From Strigamia acuminata (taxonomy: Eukaryota; Arthropoda; Chilopoda; Geophilomorpha; Linotaeniidae): DNA of 64,000 nucleotides. Below, piece after piece: positions 1-11,165 of this stretch; within the stretch, counting starts at the first letter, position 1; each line of letters begins with the position of its first letter. The stretch lies in contig OX442319.1 in assembly GCA_949358305.1 (NCBI GenBank), positions 12,524,001 through 12,588,000 of the forward strand, in the 5' to 3' direction. The notes beneath the pieces are model-generated. The model was not told the origin of the DNA. It saw only the letters and a program-made list of their open reading frames with translations, and did not search any database. Position numbers and translations under genes: made by a program.

Positions 1-342
1 AAAGCAGCGGCGTTGTTAGCAAAAAATAACCCCGTTGCGGGCAAATGGAAGCCAAGGATGAAACCAAAAAATGTTTCATTTGACGCATCAAAGGTGAATA
101 CCGAAAGGAATTCAAAGTCACCTGCGGTGTCGCCAGAGCGCCGGTCTGACGCTCGTTCTCGTTCTGCCTCGCCAGCAGCAACGAAAAAGAAATCGCCTGC
201 CACTGATCCATGCAATTTATGCAAAAAATTAGGGCATTGGCAAAAAGACTGCCCTTCCTCTAAAAAGGACAAACCAGTGTCAACAGCTGAGTTTGAAAAA
301 GCAGTCAAGATCATAACTGACATGTTTCGAAAAAACTTGTAG
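1..342 (+). CDS. gag: Gag C-terminus with CCHC zinc knuckle (partial)
   Basis: This frame is open from base 1, so the start lies upstream. The visible part is a basic, serine/proline-rich linker followed by one CCHC knuckle (C-x2-C-x4-H-x4-C, written CNLCKKLGHWQKDC) near nt 210-255. Such a knuckle binds genomic RNA in the nucleocapsid part of retroelement Gag. The frame stops at a TAG at 340-342, and Pol lies in the -1 frame, open from nt 321, so the two frames overlap. The capsid region is not visible. The assignment as Gag rests on the knuckle and its position directly before Pol. Confidence 0.88.
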   Translation, partial: KAAALLAKNNPVAGKWKPRMKPKNVSFDASKVNTERNSKSPAVSPERRSDARSRSASPAATKKKSPATDPCNLCKKLGHWQKDCPSSKKDKPVSTAEFEKAVKIITDMFRKNL

Positions 343-376
343 ACGCAGATCCATCAGGTCTAGTGGACGCTGCGTC
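330..376 (+). promoter_or_regulatory. Programmed -1 ribosomal frameshift signal between gag and pol
   Basis: The heptamer A AAA AAC at 330-336 is in the Gag zero frame (CGA AAA AAC). It sits one codon before the Gag stop TAG. A -1 slip moves the ribosome into the Pol frame (CTT GTA GAC...). After a 5-nt spacer there is a perfect 7-bp stem, GACGCAG at 342-348 pairing with CTGCGTC at 370-376. A loop AGGT near 355-358 could pair with ACCT at 377-380 to form a small pseudoknot. Slip site, phase, spacer and stem all fit the retroviral model; frameshifting itself is inferred. Confidence 0.85.
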
Positions 377-3300
377 ACCTCCGAAATCGGAATCAGAGAA
401 TGAAAATCTGAAGATAATGGAAGATGTTGGAGAAGTTATTGATGAATTAATTCGTCAAACAGAACTAAAAGAAAAAGGATCTCTTGATGTAAAAAAGGAG
501 ATTGTCGGCGAAACCCCGACTGAAGAAGACACTTCCAATATTCAAGATAAAGTCGAAGTTAAAGACGATAGACCAAGCTCAGTTCCAGAGACACCTGGAA
601 TTGAGGAATGCATTAAGTTATTTGCAACTACAACTCTTGATACCAATGAGTTATTAGATGAATTGCCTTTGGAGCCTCCAATTACAATTCCTCATAAATT
701 GCGCAAGTTTGAGTGCAAAGTGGCTGGAATACCAAACAGCCAAGACCTTCCGACGTTAAAGTTAGAAACGTTAAAAGGTGTAATAACCGGAATGTTGGAC
801 TCAGGAGCAAATAAAAGCTTCCTAGCCACTTCAGTTATTAATCAATTAGGTCTAGAAAAATATCTACGACCTATCGGACCTGGTGTCAGAGTTACGACGG
901 CAAGTGAAGAAGTCACTCCAGATGGAACCATCCATCTTTCATTTCGATGGACACATGGCACGTTACGTCATCCGTTCATCGTAATACCAAATAAGTATCC
1001 AATGGTACTATTGGGTTGCGATTTTATGAATAAATTAAAAATCCAACCTAATCCACAGACGATGTCTTGGAATTTCACGCAACCTATGGATGCAGATTTA
1101 CCCTACATTCCACAAGCGTTGCTGGATCGTTATTTGGAGAAAATAGAGGAACCCGATTCCTCATTTATGACCTTTGCAAAAGCTTACGCTGCAAGTGTAA
1201 CTCAAGGCAAAATTGATGAAGAGAATTTCATCCAAAAGTTAGTCGAAGAAGCTAACTTAAATTTGGAGCAATCCAAATTATTAGAAAAGATGTTATCCAA
1301 ACATAAAAGGATTATTTCTAAAGATCCAGGTAAAACACACCTGGTTAAGCACAAAATTGAGCTTGACACGGAGAAACCCATCCGTGTCCCCTTTAAGAGC
1401 ATAAACCCTCAAAAAAGGGAAATAATCAGACAACTTTGTCAAGACATGATTGACAAAGGCGTAGTCGTCAAAGCTGAAGGCGATTACGGAATGCGGCCAG
1501 TCCTAGTCATGCGACCAGGAAACGACCCACGCTTGTGCATTGATTTTCGCCCCATCAATACACATACTAAGTACAACCCACCTCAAATGCCAACAATTGA
1601 GGAAATTCTGCGAGAAATCGGAGAATTCGAATGGGTCAGTACTATAGATCTGACCAAGGGATATTGGCAGATAGAATTGCGACCTGAAGACAGAGAAAAA
1701 ACTGCCTTCTGGAGCCCAATGGGAAGACTAATGTTTTTAGTCATGCCTTTCGGATTAGTAAACGCACCAACTACTTTCCAAGAATTGATGGAAAAGGTTT
1801 TGGGTGACGTTTACAGAAAATTTGCATGGGCATATTTGGATGACATAATTGTTGTATCCAAATCGTTCGAAGAACACATTAAACATTTAGATATAGTGTT
1901 TAAAAAATTGGCAGAAGCTAATTTACATGCGCACCCTGGCAAGACGCATCTCTGTAGAAAGGAATTAATTTTTCTAGGCTACAAAGTAGGAGTAGAAGGA
2001 CTTGCAGTAGACCCTAAAAAAGTCGCTGCAATTACGCAATTTCCGGCTCCTACCAATCTTAAGGAATTACAAAGATTTCTAGGCATGGTGAATTTCTTTC
2101 ACCGCCTAATCAAGAATTTGGCCACAGTGGCAGAACCACTAAGGCCTCTCTTGAAGAAAGATGCGGAGTTCGATTGGGAACTGCATCATCAGGCAGCATT
2201 CGACGCAATAAAAGACTTGCTTACGAATGCTGAAACAATGAAGATGCCTGACTTGTACATGCCATTTATTGTTCATACTGACGCCAGTAAACAAGGGTTG
2301 GGTGCAGCCCTTACACAAAAGAAAATTGTGGATGGCCAAGAAGTCGAAATGCCATGCGTGTATGCAAGCAGAAGCTTGCAACCCGCTGAAAAGAATTATA
2401 CTGTGACAGAATTAGAATGTCTCGCAGTAGTATGGGGATTACGCAAATTTCGCCCATACTTAGAGTACACTACATTCACTGTACAAACGGATCACCAAGC
2501 ACTTAAGTGGTTGATGTCGTTATCTGACCCGTCGGGCAGATTAGCTCGTTGGCAAATGGAGCTGATGGCGTATTCGTTCGAAATACAATACGTCAAAGGT
2601 CCGCTAAATGTAATAGCAGACGCATTGTCACGTGCACCTGTCAGCGCACCTGACGAACCAGAAGACGATGGCGATAATGATGATTTATTATCATATTGTC
2701 CATCTCCTTGCCGAAGTTGGCAAATGGGAAAATTGAACGAATTACCCAAGTCAATAATAGTTAATGACGACGATCAAGCATTAATTAATTTTTGTATTAA
2801 CATGCATGATCCGTCAGGAACCCCTGACGTCGAATTAAGAGCTATGATGGCTAAAAAATTCGAGCTGCCAACAACAAATGTTTTAATTAAAGCATTTGCA
2901 GCTAAAATTGCGAAGCAATTAGAATGTGATCCTCCAACGAGAGATGACATTATTGCAGCGCAAAAAGCAGACGAATTTTGCCAACATATTCGCAATTACT
3001 TGCTAAACAAGCAATATCCAAGTTACATAGTAACTCGTCTTCAAAGAAGAAACTTTGAAAGACACGCGAGTACTTATCTCATTGAAGAAGATATGCTACT
3101 CCATTATCATCCTACCTCCACCGATGAATTGGGAGAGGATGGTAGGGCACTTAAAGTTGTTGTGCCAAGAAAATTGATTTATAAAATCATTTGGTTGATG
3201 CACGGACATCCACTGTCCGGCCACCCAGGCATTGCGAGGACAATGTACCGAACTCGAAGAGTTTATACCTGGAAAGGTATGAAACGTGATATTACACGTT

Positions 3301-4472
3301 TTATTCAACATTGTCAAGGATGTCAGGCATGTAAGCCGAGATCAAAGACCGAAATTGAAGGCGCTCAAATTGGACCATTTGGACCATTTGACTGCCTCAG
3401 TGTGGATTTGTCTGGTCCCAAACCAAGAACCAGAAAAAACAATACCCACATTTGCGTCATCGTAGATGTCGCTACACATTGGCCCGAATTATTTCCAATG
3501 TGTAATCCAACGGCAATAAAAGTTGCCAACACAATTTATCACTTATCAATGACTTTCGGATTTCCGAGACAAATCATAAGTGATAATGGACCACAATTTC
3601 GATCACAGGTCTATAAAGAATTTTGCAAAAAATTCGACATGTCGCGAACACCGACATCGATTTATCATCCACAAAGCAATCCTGTGGAGAGAACCAATCG
3701 AGATATTAAATATTTAGTTTCGATTTATTTAGATATTCATGACCAATGGGATGAGTATCTACGCGAATTTGCATTCAGTTTGAGAACAACTGTAACAAGA
3801 GGCAGAGATTATTCTCCTGCTTTCTTAAATTTTTTCCGAGAATTAAGAATTCCTTGGGATCCAAGAATTCCGGAAGGAATTTTAGTCATTGATCCAAAAA
3901 ATCCGCATTTATATGTTCAGAAATTAGAAACAATAATTGCAGAGACGTATCAGCATATGATGTCTCACGTCTTAGATTTGAGACGCCGTGTCGAAGCTGA
4001 AAAATCAGATAAGAAATTCGACAACTTCAGACAAAATGATTTAGTCTGGCGAGAGTCTCATATTCTCTCAAATGCCGCTAAAGGAATAGCAGCAGGCATT
4101 TCACCGAAAAGGAATGGGCCTTATGTAATTATCAAAAGGTTACAAGGAGGCGCCTTTCAACTTCGACGGCTGAGTGATAATAAAATTTATCCAGCTGTTC
4201 ACGGCACTGAATTAATGCCGTACTTTCCCGTTTTCAACCAAGAAATTTGGCTGGAAGGGGAGGAAGTGGGTCAAAAAACAAAAAATATTGTTAATACCTT
4301 GGATGATGCTAAATTATCCAAAATTCCTGTCGAAAACACGGAATCGAGTAAAAAATCGAAACTCAAAAATAACGAAGTCGATGAAATAAACCAGCGACTT
4401 GAAAATGTTTCTCTTGATGAAAATCTAGAAAAGGAAATGTTTTTAGAAAAAAAAGAAAATTTCAAACAATGA
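336..4472 (+). CDS. pol: Gypsy Pol polyprotein: protease, reverse transcriptase, RNase H, integrase
   Basis: The frame has no stop over about 1,370 codons. Counting from nt 363, the domains are: an aspartic protease with active-site DSG near residue 146; reverse transcriptase with the YLDD catalytic box at 491-494; RNase H beginning around TDAS at 639; an HHCC integrase zinc finger starting at the HGH near 947; and a DDE core with the VDLSG, SDNGPQF and PVERTN motifs. A basic, probably disordered tail follows. The product should be made as Gag-Pol by -1 frameshifting, because no good ATG initiates it. The enzymes mature the virus-like particle, copy its RNA to DNA and integrate the DNA. No catalytic residue seems lost. 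Confidence 0.95.
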   Translation, partial: LVDADPSGLVDAASPPKSESENENLKIMEDVGEVIDELIRQTELKEKGSLDVKKEIVGETPTEEDTSNIQDKVEVKDDRPSSVPETPGIEECIKLFATTTLDTNELLDELPLEPPITIPHKLRKFECKVAGIPNSQDLPTLKLETLKGVITGMLDSGANKSFLATSVINQLGLEKYLRPIGPGVRVTTASEEVTPDGTIHLSFRWTHGTLRHPFIVIPNKYPMVLLGCDFMNKLKIQPNPQTMSWNFTQPMDADLPYIPQALLDRYLEKIEEPDSSFMTFAKAYAASVTQGKIDEENFIQKLVEEANLNLEQSKLLEKMLSKHKRIISKDPGKTHLVKHKIELDTEKPIRVPFKSINPQKREIIRQLCQDMIDKGVVVKAEGDYGMRPVLVMRPGNDPRLCIDFRPINTHTKYNPPQMPTIEEILREIGEFEWVSTIDLTKGYWQIELRPEDREKTAFWSPMGRLMFLVMPFGLVNAPTTFQELMEKVLGDVYRKFAWAYLDDIIVVSKSFEEHIKHLDIVFKKLAEANLHAHPGKTHLCRKELIFLGYKVGVEGLAVDPKKVAAITQFPAPTNLKELQRFLGMVNFFHRLIKNLATVAEPLRPLLKKDAEFDWELHHQAAFDAIKDLLTNAETMKMPDLYMPFIVHTDASKQGLGAALTQKKIVDGQEVEMPCVYASRSLQPAEKNYTVTELECLAVVWGLRKFRPYLEYTTFTVQTDHQALKWLMSLSDPSGRLARWQMELMAYSFEIQYVKGPLNVIADALSRAPVSAPDEPEDDGDNDDLLSYCPSPCRSWQMGKLNELPKSIIVNDDDQALINFCINMHDPSGTPDVELRAMMAKKFELPTTNVLIKAFAAKIAKQLECDPPTRDDIIAAQKADEFCQHIRNYLLNKQYPSYIVTRLQRRNFERHASTYLIEEDMLLHYHPTSTDELGEDGRALKVVVPRKLIYKIIWLMHGHPLSGHPGIARTMYRTRRVYTWKGMKRDITRFIQHCQGCQACKPRSKTEIEGAQIGPFGPFDCLSVDLSGPKPRTRKNNTHICVIVDVATHWPELFPMCNPTAIKVANTIYHLSMTFGFPRQIISDNGPQFRSQVYKEFCKKFDMSRTPTSIYHPQSNPVERTNRDIKYLVSIYLDIHDQWDEYLREFAFSLRTTVTRGRDYSPAFLNFFRELRIPWDPRIPEGILVIDPKNPHLYVQKLETIIAETYQHMMSHVLDLRRRVEAEKSDKKFDNFRQNDLVWRESHILSNAAKGIAAGISPKRNGPYVIIKRLQGGAFQLRRLSDNKIYPAVHGTELMPYFPVFNQEIWLEGEEVGQKTKNIVNTLDDAKLSKIPVENTESSKKSKLKNNEVDEINQRLENVSLDENLEKEMFLEKKENFKQ

Positions 4473-4932
4473 AGTATATAACTCATCTGACATTGGAGAC
4501 GATGCTGATGACAATCTAAACAAGTTGGATTGTACTTCGCGAAAGTCAAAGTACAACTTGAGATCTCGCGTTCCGCGAGCCAAGACATAGTGTTGTCTTT
4601 CACCTTTTGGGTTTACCCAAAAGATCCGAGAAAGCAATCTCGTGACGTCATTCGTAGTACCCACTCGAATGACAACGTTAATCATACGTTATAATTAGTG
4701 ACGTCACAAAGCGTCTCTAATCCAAGTTCGTGTTTGCAATCAACGAACTTAGTCACTTTTTCAAAAGTTTCGAGAGTGTATGCATCGCATCGCCTACGTT
4801 ACGACCCGAATAGTTCGACAACCTGATCGTAAGTAATTTTTCTGTATGAAAAATTTGATAAAACATAAGATTTATGTATTATTTCTCTTTCAAGACGAAA
4901 GAATTTCCGAAATTACCGGAAAACGAAAGAGA
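4473..4932 (+). other. Pol-ORF3 intergenic leader with candidate splice sites
   Basis: No long ORF is present. A GTAAGT donor near 4830 and a pyrimidine-rich acceptor ending at 4894 lie just before the small first exon of ORF3. This is the arrangement expected if a spliced subgenomic mRNA expresses the third ORF, as in Gypsy elements that carry an envelope gene. Use of these sites is inferred. Confidence 0.4.
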
Positions 4933-7572
4933 ATGGACGAGGAAGCGATCCAACTCCAGGCGGACGGAGAAATGCCCATGGAAGGGGCAAATGAAGACGT
5001 TCAATTGACGCTTCAACAACGGGTAAATTATTAGAATAAATTTTTACCAAGTGTTTAAGTCAGAAAAATTGAGTAATTTCACTTTTCCTGACTTCAAACA
5101 CAAGCCGCTAAAAAATAAAAATGGCGGCTATAAAAGTCACGTGCTTCAAGCATGTGCGAAGGGAGTTGCCATGACAACCAACATCCCTTAGTGACTCACA
5201 GCCACAAGCGCTAAGCTTAAAAAATATTTCAAATAAGAAATTATTTGTTTATTTTTAAATAAACTAATTTATTTATTTTTCTTCGAATACAGATCGAGAG
5301 GGATCGAGAAACGCCATTCGCGCTTCCCGATCACGTGCCGACTCAGCACCCGCTGATTTTTCGAGCGGCATTGCCCGAAAAAATCAGAAGACTGAAGACG
5401 GCAAACAATACCTGGTGGAAGTTGCGCCACGACTTCAGCAGATCAGCGCTGCAAGGATTTGGTGCAAAAGGAAGATTCATCGAGCGCCTTCACGTGGACG
5501 GTGTCGACGAAATCGAGTGGACGCTCGACGAGAGCCCCCCAGGACCGCTTGCAGCAGAGTTGCTGCACAACCAGTGGCCAGTGACGCCACGAGAGCGTCA
5601 CGAGCGCAGAAGAGCGCTAAAGAGTACCGGAATTAATTACGGTGCTCTAACCCAATTGAGGAAGAACCTCAAGACGACACAACGCGAAGTCGTTAAACGG
5701 TATCGCAAATCCGTTCGTGACGGGAACCCACAACTTCCCGTCACACAAACCGAGCTCCACCAGTTGGCGCTCGCCGGGTGTTTTAACGATTTTCCGGGAT
5801 TTTTCCCGTCCAAAGCACTCAGAGCTGCCGCGGTGCAGCTTCGCGTCGACGAAAATCGACAACTGGCTCGAGAACACGAGGCAGAGGAGCAAGCGCGTTG
5901 CGCTCTCCCTTTTTATCAAGAAGATGAAATTCCGGCCCCAGCGGCCATCAATCCTCCGCCGCAAGACGAGGATTTGAGGGTGGGGCAACTCCCTCCGCCG
6001 GTTCCAGTCCGACCGATGTTCCGCGAATCAAGCCGCGATCGAGAGGAACGTCAGAGGCGATCACGCCCATATTCGACTGACGCGCAGCCATCACGCCCGC
6101 AGTCGCGACGAGGACGGACACCAGAGTCGTTTGGCTCGTCGTCTTCGCTGAGTTTTGAATCGGACTCCACAATTAAGTCCGCCCGAAGTAGCCGAACCGC
6201 CTCCACGTTCAAAGTGGACAACTCGGCTACTCCATACGCCATGAGACGTGTTGTCGGTGATATTTTTCCCGACTGTAGCGTGCCAGTACCTGGACATGCT
6301 AGCCGCTTGCCCGAACAAGGATATGTTTCCCGCTTGCCGGCTGGAGTTAGCAACCTGCAACTCCGGCCATTTTTTAGTGAGTCATTCGGCCCACAATGGA
6401 CCTGCTACGAGCAGCAACCCATTAGAGCACAGCAGGAAGTGCTCCAGAAGCTGGACGCATACCAAAGCGCCCAGATAGCCGAGTCGCAGAAGGACTGGCA
6501 GAGACTAGCTGAAAGGCTAGAAGTCTCCGACATCAATACCATTGATGATCCCCGTCTGATGGATTTTCAGCGTCAGCTAATTCCGGGGATGACTAGGGTG
6601 TTGTACCCTGGTGTTCTTCCTTCGCCAGGACAGGCGTTAGCGGCCATAACATACCTTTGGACCGCGCCGATGGGCCTGTCGGAGAAGAAAGTCGAGCTGT
6701 GGTACCACCTCAGGCTCGACCCGCCTACGATCTTAGCCGAGCTAATAAAGCAAGTCGTAGCAAACGGTGAGACCGAAGAAGAGGCCGCCGTTCGGTTGCG
6801 AACCGAGTGGTCCTTTGCGAAGGCCACGGCGCGAATGGCCGGAAGACCACCGCTTCCAGTTACAAGCGCCACAGCAGCTGCGTCACTGGCTGTTTTCCAG
6901 TCGGCCCAAGAGGGCGCTGGATGTTCATTTTGGCCAGAGAACGCCGGAAGTTCTCAAACTCCAGCCGGAGTTCAACGGGTAGTCGAAACCCGTCAGCTCC
7001 CCGGTGTGGGTCGAGCACCGGGACGAGGCGTCACACCCTCGTCAACCTCCGCACCCGCGTTGGTTTTCTTGGGCCCGCAGTGCCAGTTTGACGATGCCAC
7101 GACGGAAGACTCACGTCCGCCGCCGCCGCCAGCCAAGCCGGAGACGAAGGTCAAGCCGCTGAAAAAAGAGTCGGCTTTCAAGACCCTAATGCGCCTGTAT
7201 CCGCACTTCTATTTGACGCCGGATACGCGAACACTGCTTAGCAACAACCACAAGTTGTCGAGGCAGGTGTTTATGTGGCTCGAGGACCACATCCGGGTGT
7301 TAAGCCCACCATCGGTGCTCCATGATCGACTCCTGAGAGCACGATTAGCGCCAGAGGATCCAATCGAGTTCGCGGCGCTAGGATTCTTCAACCGAGCGAA
7401 CTCGGCAAGAATCATCCAGGTTTGGCTTCATGTCAACCCTGGAATGGTCTCCGGACCAAACGCAGGTCGCGACCTGTGTACGGTTAACGAGCGGTCCAAC
7501 CCGAGGGACGACACCACGGATATGATGCGCCCGTTGACGCCTGAGCGAACTCAGACCATGGACGAATCATAA
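4933..7572 (+). CDS. Third ORF of the Gypsy element, function unknown
   Basis: The main exon runs 5293-7572 (760 codons including the stop) and has no suitable ATG near its start. A short upstream exon at 4933-5022 starts with ATG, is in phase, and ends at a GTAAAT donor. An AG acceptor at 5291-5292 joins it to the main exon in frame, giving about 789 aa. The protein begins acidic, then has a basic mid-section rich in proline, serine and arginine (about residues 200-330) and a more globular C-terminal part. There is no signal peptide, furin-like site or transmembrane helix, so it is not a classical envelope. It stays open despite lying between pol and the LTR, which suggests selection. It could be a captured host gene or a diverged accessory protein; I do not recognise the family. 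Confidence 0.65.
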
Positions 7573-7610
7573 ATTGGTTCGTTCATTTTCTCTCCATGTA
7601 AGATTCGTCT

Positions 7611-7622
7611 TAAATGGGGGGA
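7611..7622 (+). promoter_or_regulatory. Polypurine tract priming plus-strand DNA
   Basis: A purine run with six consecutive G residues lies directly before a TGTG start that fits an LTR boundary. Purine tracts at this spot prime plus-strand synthesis in LTR elements. Confidence 0.7.
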
Positions 7623-8581
7623 TGTGTGGTGATCTCAAAATATTCACCAACTTAGAAGATTAAATTAATTATCTTCTAATTAATTTGACTGTGGCACACG
7701 CCAAGTCAGATCATGTGACCGAGGGGAGAAATCCTCTCTAGGCACATATCACCCCAGGTTGTCCGGGGTGAAAACGGTTATTAGCCGTTATGGTGCAATA
7801 TGGTGTAATAACCACTAGTTGCACCCATTTGAGCTAAGTGCGCAGGTTTTCTGCGCAATATTGAAGCGTGCTGGGCTCGCGTCTTGGCTCAAATCGGGAC
7901 TCTGAAAAATACAACAACAACCTCAACATCACTGCTTTTGCTCCTGAAAGAAAAGTATTGATAGAGGACCGTTGTAACTCAGTTTCACCTGCTATCTTTG
8001 TGTATCAAACGCACAAAGCCAGCAATCCTGCTTGAATTAGCCGTCGCTAATTCCAGCAATCGAGAAGAGAAGATTCCCGACGATCGTGAACCATCGCCGT
8101 CGCTGTTGCGCGAACGACAGCCACCGCCATCGTACGAAAGCCGGACGCCTACAGCCGTCAACCACCGCCGCCGAGCCGTCGCACGAGCCGTAGAAGGAGC
8201 CCACGAGAACCATCGTCTTCGACCATCGTTCGTGAGTTCGTAGAACGAAGACAATTTGCCTTCGCCAAACAACTTCAAGTTGTTTAAGCGCCATTTCTGA
8301 CGCTTTGTAGCTTGCAACAGTCGTTGCAAGCCCTTCCTTTGTTTCATTGTTTCCCGCTCATTTTATTCTGTGATATTCATAATCATAATTAGTATATATT
8401 GTAATTTATCGAATAAAACATTTGTGTGATTTTTATTACCATAATAAACTGTCTTTTTATTCCTATTTCCGTAAACTTAACCCTAGACAAGTTTCGGCCG
8501 CGATATAAGTCTTGTAAAGCATTCACCTGCGGTTTCTGCTTAATTTATTAGAAATTAAGTGGATAATAACCCGGATCGCAG
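7623..8581 (+). repeat. 3' long terminal repeat of the Gypsy element
   Basis: It starts TGTG right after the purine tract and is about 0.95 kb long. AATAAA-type polyadenylation signals occur near 8410 and 8440. Sequence resembling the flank of the second NPC1-like copy (12.65 kb) resumes near 8581-8590. The terminal CA is not certain because no 5' LTR is present for comparison. Short ORFs inside it look incidental. Confidence 0.6.
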
Positions 8582-9577
8582 CAAGTAATCAGACAGAATG
8601 ACGTCAGAATCTATCTTATTTACTTTGAAAATACGATAATGTCTGACATCATTTTACAGCCAGATGAAGATCGTTGAGGATATTAATTCGTCATTGAATC
8701 TCGAAAATACTTAAGCCGGCTTCTACCAGGTACCAACGTAAGTTTTTTTTTTTATTAGTTTTCTATCTTTACATTTGACGAAGGAACTTGATCGCAAAAG
8801 CAGTTTTTAAAATTCCGCAACTCAAAAATTTTACCATGTTTTTAACAACTTTAATGCATGTTTGCCTTTTATTTCTTGGCGTAAAGGTAATATCATTCCT
8901 ATAATAACTATTTATTTATTTCCATACAAAACTTAATGAAAAATTGCAAAGTAGCAATTTTTGAGAATTAGAAAATTAATTTTACCACAAATTCGACGTA
9001 TTTCTCCATTATGACGACAGAAAAACAAAATCAACTTCGTTGATCATTTTGGTAACCTAACACAAAAAACTCATAGAAATTAGTTGATTGTAACAGAAAG
9101 ACTTGATTAATTTTTATCTCTTTCCAACTATTTACTGATATATAAAAATAGATAGTAAATTTAAAATGAAGGTTTTGTTCCGTTTTGATGTAATAAAAAA
9201 AAAAATTTAAAAATTAAATTTAAACATACAAATTTTTTTTTTCAAAAAAGTAGAAAAAGTTGAAAAAATGTTGAAATTTCACGCTCAATTTATTGTTTAA
9301 CAGGCAGCAGCTGAAGACCACTGCGTGTGGTACGGCCAATGCGACACAACAACCAACCCGGATTTCATTTTAAATTGCTTGTACAACGGACCGGCAAAAC
9401 CCCTTAAGTCGTCAGCAATTGACACATTGAAAGAAATATGTCCGACGCGGATCAAATACAAACATTTATAGAACAGTCGGCAATAGCCAAACATTTTTTA
9501 CAAAGATGTCCGGCTTGTATGCACAATTTTAACAAATATTTTTGCGCCTTGACATGCAGCCCACAACAAAGTCGCTA

Positions 9578-11165
9578 TTAGGGGGTTTCATTATATGAAT
9601 GATTTTGCAATTTTGTGATTTTGCATTAATCACAAAATCATTATTTTTTGATGCCTCCAAAAATGGGATTACATTGGATTAACCCAGTCAATTTTGCAAT
9701 TGTGTGATCTGGACAACTTTGTGATTTTTGAGTATTGCCATGTGATATCTGTTCTACCAATCACATTCACATTCAATAAAGTACAAGAGAGTAAAAACAC
9801 AAAATCCCAAAAACATCTAAAAGGTAGTTTTTGTGATTTTGATAAGAAGTGATTTTGAGGCTTGTGAAACTCAAAACAAAATGGAGGCATCCAAGCTCTA
9901 TCTAAGTGGCCAACTTGTATCCTTGTATATCATTAATATGCTGATGCATCCATGACTGTATAACAGCTAGGAAACTCAATTAATGGCTCTGGTGCAATCT
10001 GTGAAACTTATATTTATTAAAATGTACCTTTTTAAAAAAAATTTTGTTCCATCACACAGGGTGAGTCCAAAGTCTGGAAACACCTTTTTTTCTTGAAAAT
10101 AACCGAAGATATATCAATTCTATTGATGTAGGCATATAGGAAGTTGATGGTGGGCTATCCAGTGGTGATCTTAAATTTGACCCGGAAGGTCATCTTCAAG
10201 GTCATTCACTTTCTAACTTTTAAACCGTTTAAGATACAGCAAAATTTCCAATTACAAAGTTGTAGAGCACCATCAAATTAGTATTATGCAACTTATCTTA
10301 GTCACTTTAAGTAAAATTGTTTTTTTTAAAAAAATAAAAACAAATCAGCAAATTGAAAATTTTTATTCCTATAAAAATAAAATAATTTAGACATTAAAAA
10401 AAGACAGTGGTTTTACTTGTTTACTTACATAATAATGCAAATTTCAATACATTTATTGAAGAAATTTAGTACTTTTGCAGTAGAAATTTAAGTTTTGTCA
10501 CAATGGCTGGCTTTACTTCAGCTGATTTGTTTTCATTTTAAAATGAAAACATTTAAATTAAGATGTCTAAGATAAATTGTATAGTACTAATTCGATCGTG
10601 TTCTACAACTTTGTAATTGGAAATTTTGCTGTATCTTAAACGGTTTAAAAGTTAGAAAGTGAATGACCTTGAAGATGACCTTCTGGGTCAAATTTAAGGT
10701 TTCCACTGAATAGCCTACCATCGACTTCCTATATGGCCACAACAATAGAATTGACATATCTTTGGTCATTTGCAAGAAAAAAAGGTGTTTCCAGACTTTT
10801 GACTCACCCTGTAAAACTAGTTATTTTGCATCACATTTTAAAATTGGTTGGATATAACTAAAACCCAATATGATGGATAGGAAGTCATGTGACTATTTAA
10901 ATAATTGCAAAATTGCAAAATCATGAGATTGTTTTTGCAACTAATTGTTAATCACAATTTGTGATGGCCACTTGGATTGAGCTTGGCTGCTGCCATTTTG
11001 CCAAAATAGCAAAACTACCTTTGATTTTGTGATTGTGTATTTTTTCTGTTTTGTGTTTTTGCAATTATGCACACGATTGGTGGAATTGATATCATGTGAC
11101 AAATCCAAAAGTGCAAAATTGCTAAAGTTGCAAAATTGCAAAATTGCTTAATTAATGAAACCCCC
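9578..11165. mobile_element. MITE-like DNA transposon inserted in an NPC1-domain exon
   Basis: The ends are perfect inverted repeats, AGGGGGTTTCATTA on the left and its complement on the right. Copy B gives the empty site, so the insertion point is exact. The duplicated target is TA, TAT or ATT; the sequence cannot distinguish these. The interior is AT-rich, has many short inverted motifs built on CAAAATTGC and CAAAATCA, and has no transposase ORF, so the element is non-autonomous. It carries a second transposon inside. Confidence 0.85.
10057..10811. mobile_element. Nested foldback transposon with long inverted repeats
   Basis: It begins CAGGGTGAGTC and ends with the complement. The inverted arms extend roughly 250 bp on each side (10057-10310 and 10560-10811) around a non-palindromic centre. 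It lacks a transposase ORF. CAGGGTG-type ends are common in Tc1/mariner-derived MITEs. The right flank is TA but the left is CA, so the expected TA target duplication is not perfect. Confidence 0.75.

Larger units (their letters stand above)
1..8581 (+). mobile_element. Ty3/Gypsy LTR retrotransposon, 5' end outside the window
   Basis: The order is Gag zinc knuckle, frameshift signal, protease, reverse transcriptase, RNase H, integrase, a third ORF, a purine tract and a 3' LTR. Integrase after RNase H is the Ty3/Gypsy order. The 5' LTR, primer-binding site and most of gag lie before the window. All visible ORFs are long and open, so the copy looks young and possibly mobile. The right boundary is placed where sequence resembling the flank of the downstream NPC1-like duplicate begins. 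It is uncertain by tens of bases because the matching 5' LTR cannot be seen. Confidence 0.9.

Noticed and set aside
5335-7572. Third Gypsy ORF as an envelope gene
   Set aside because: No signal peptide, no membrane-spanning helix and no cleavage motif could be seen.
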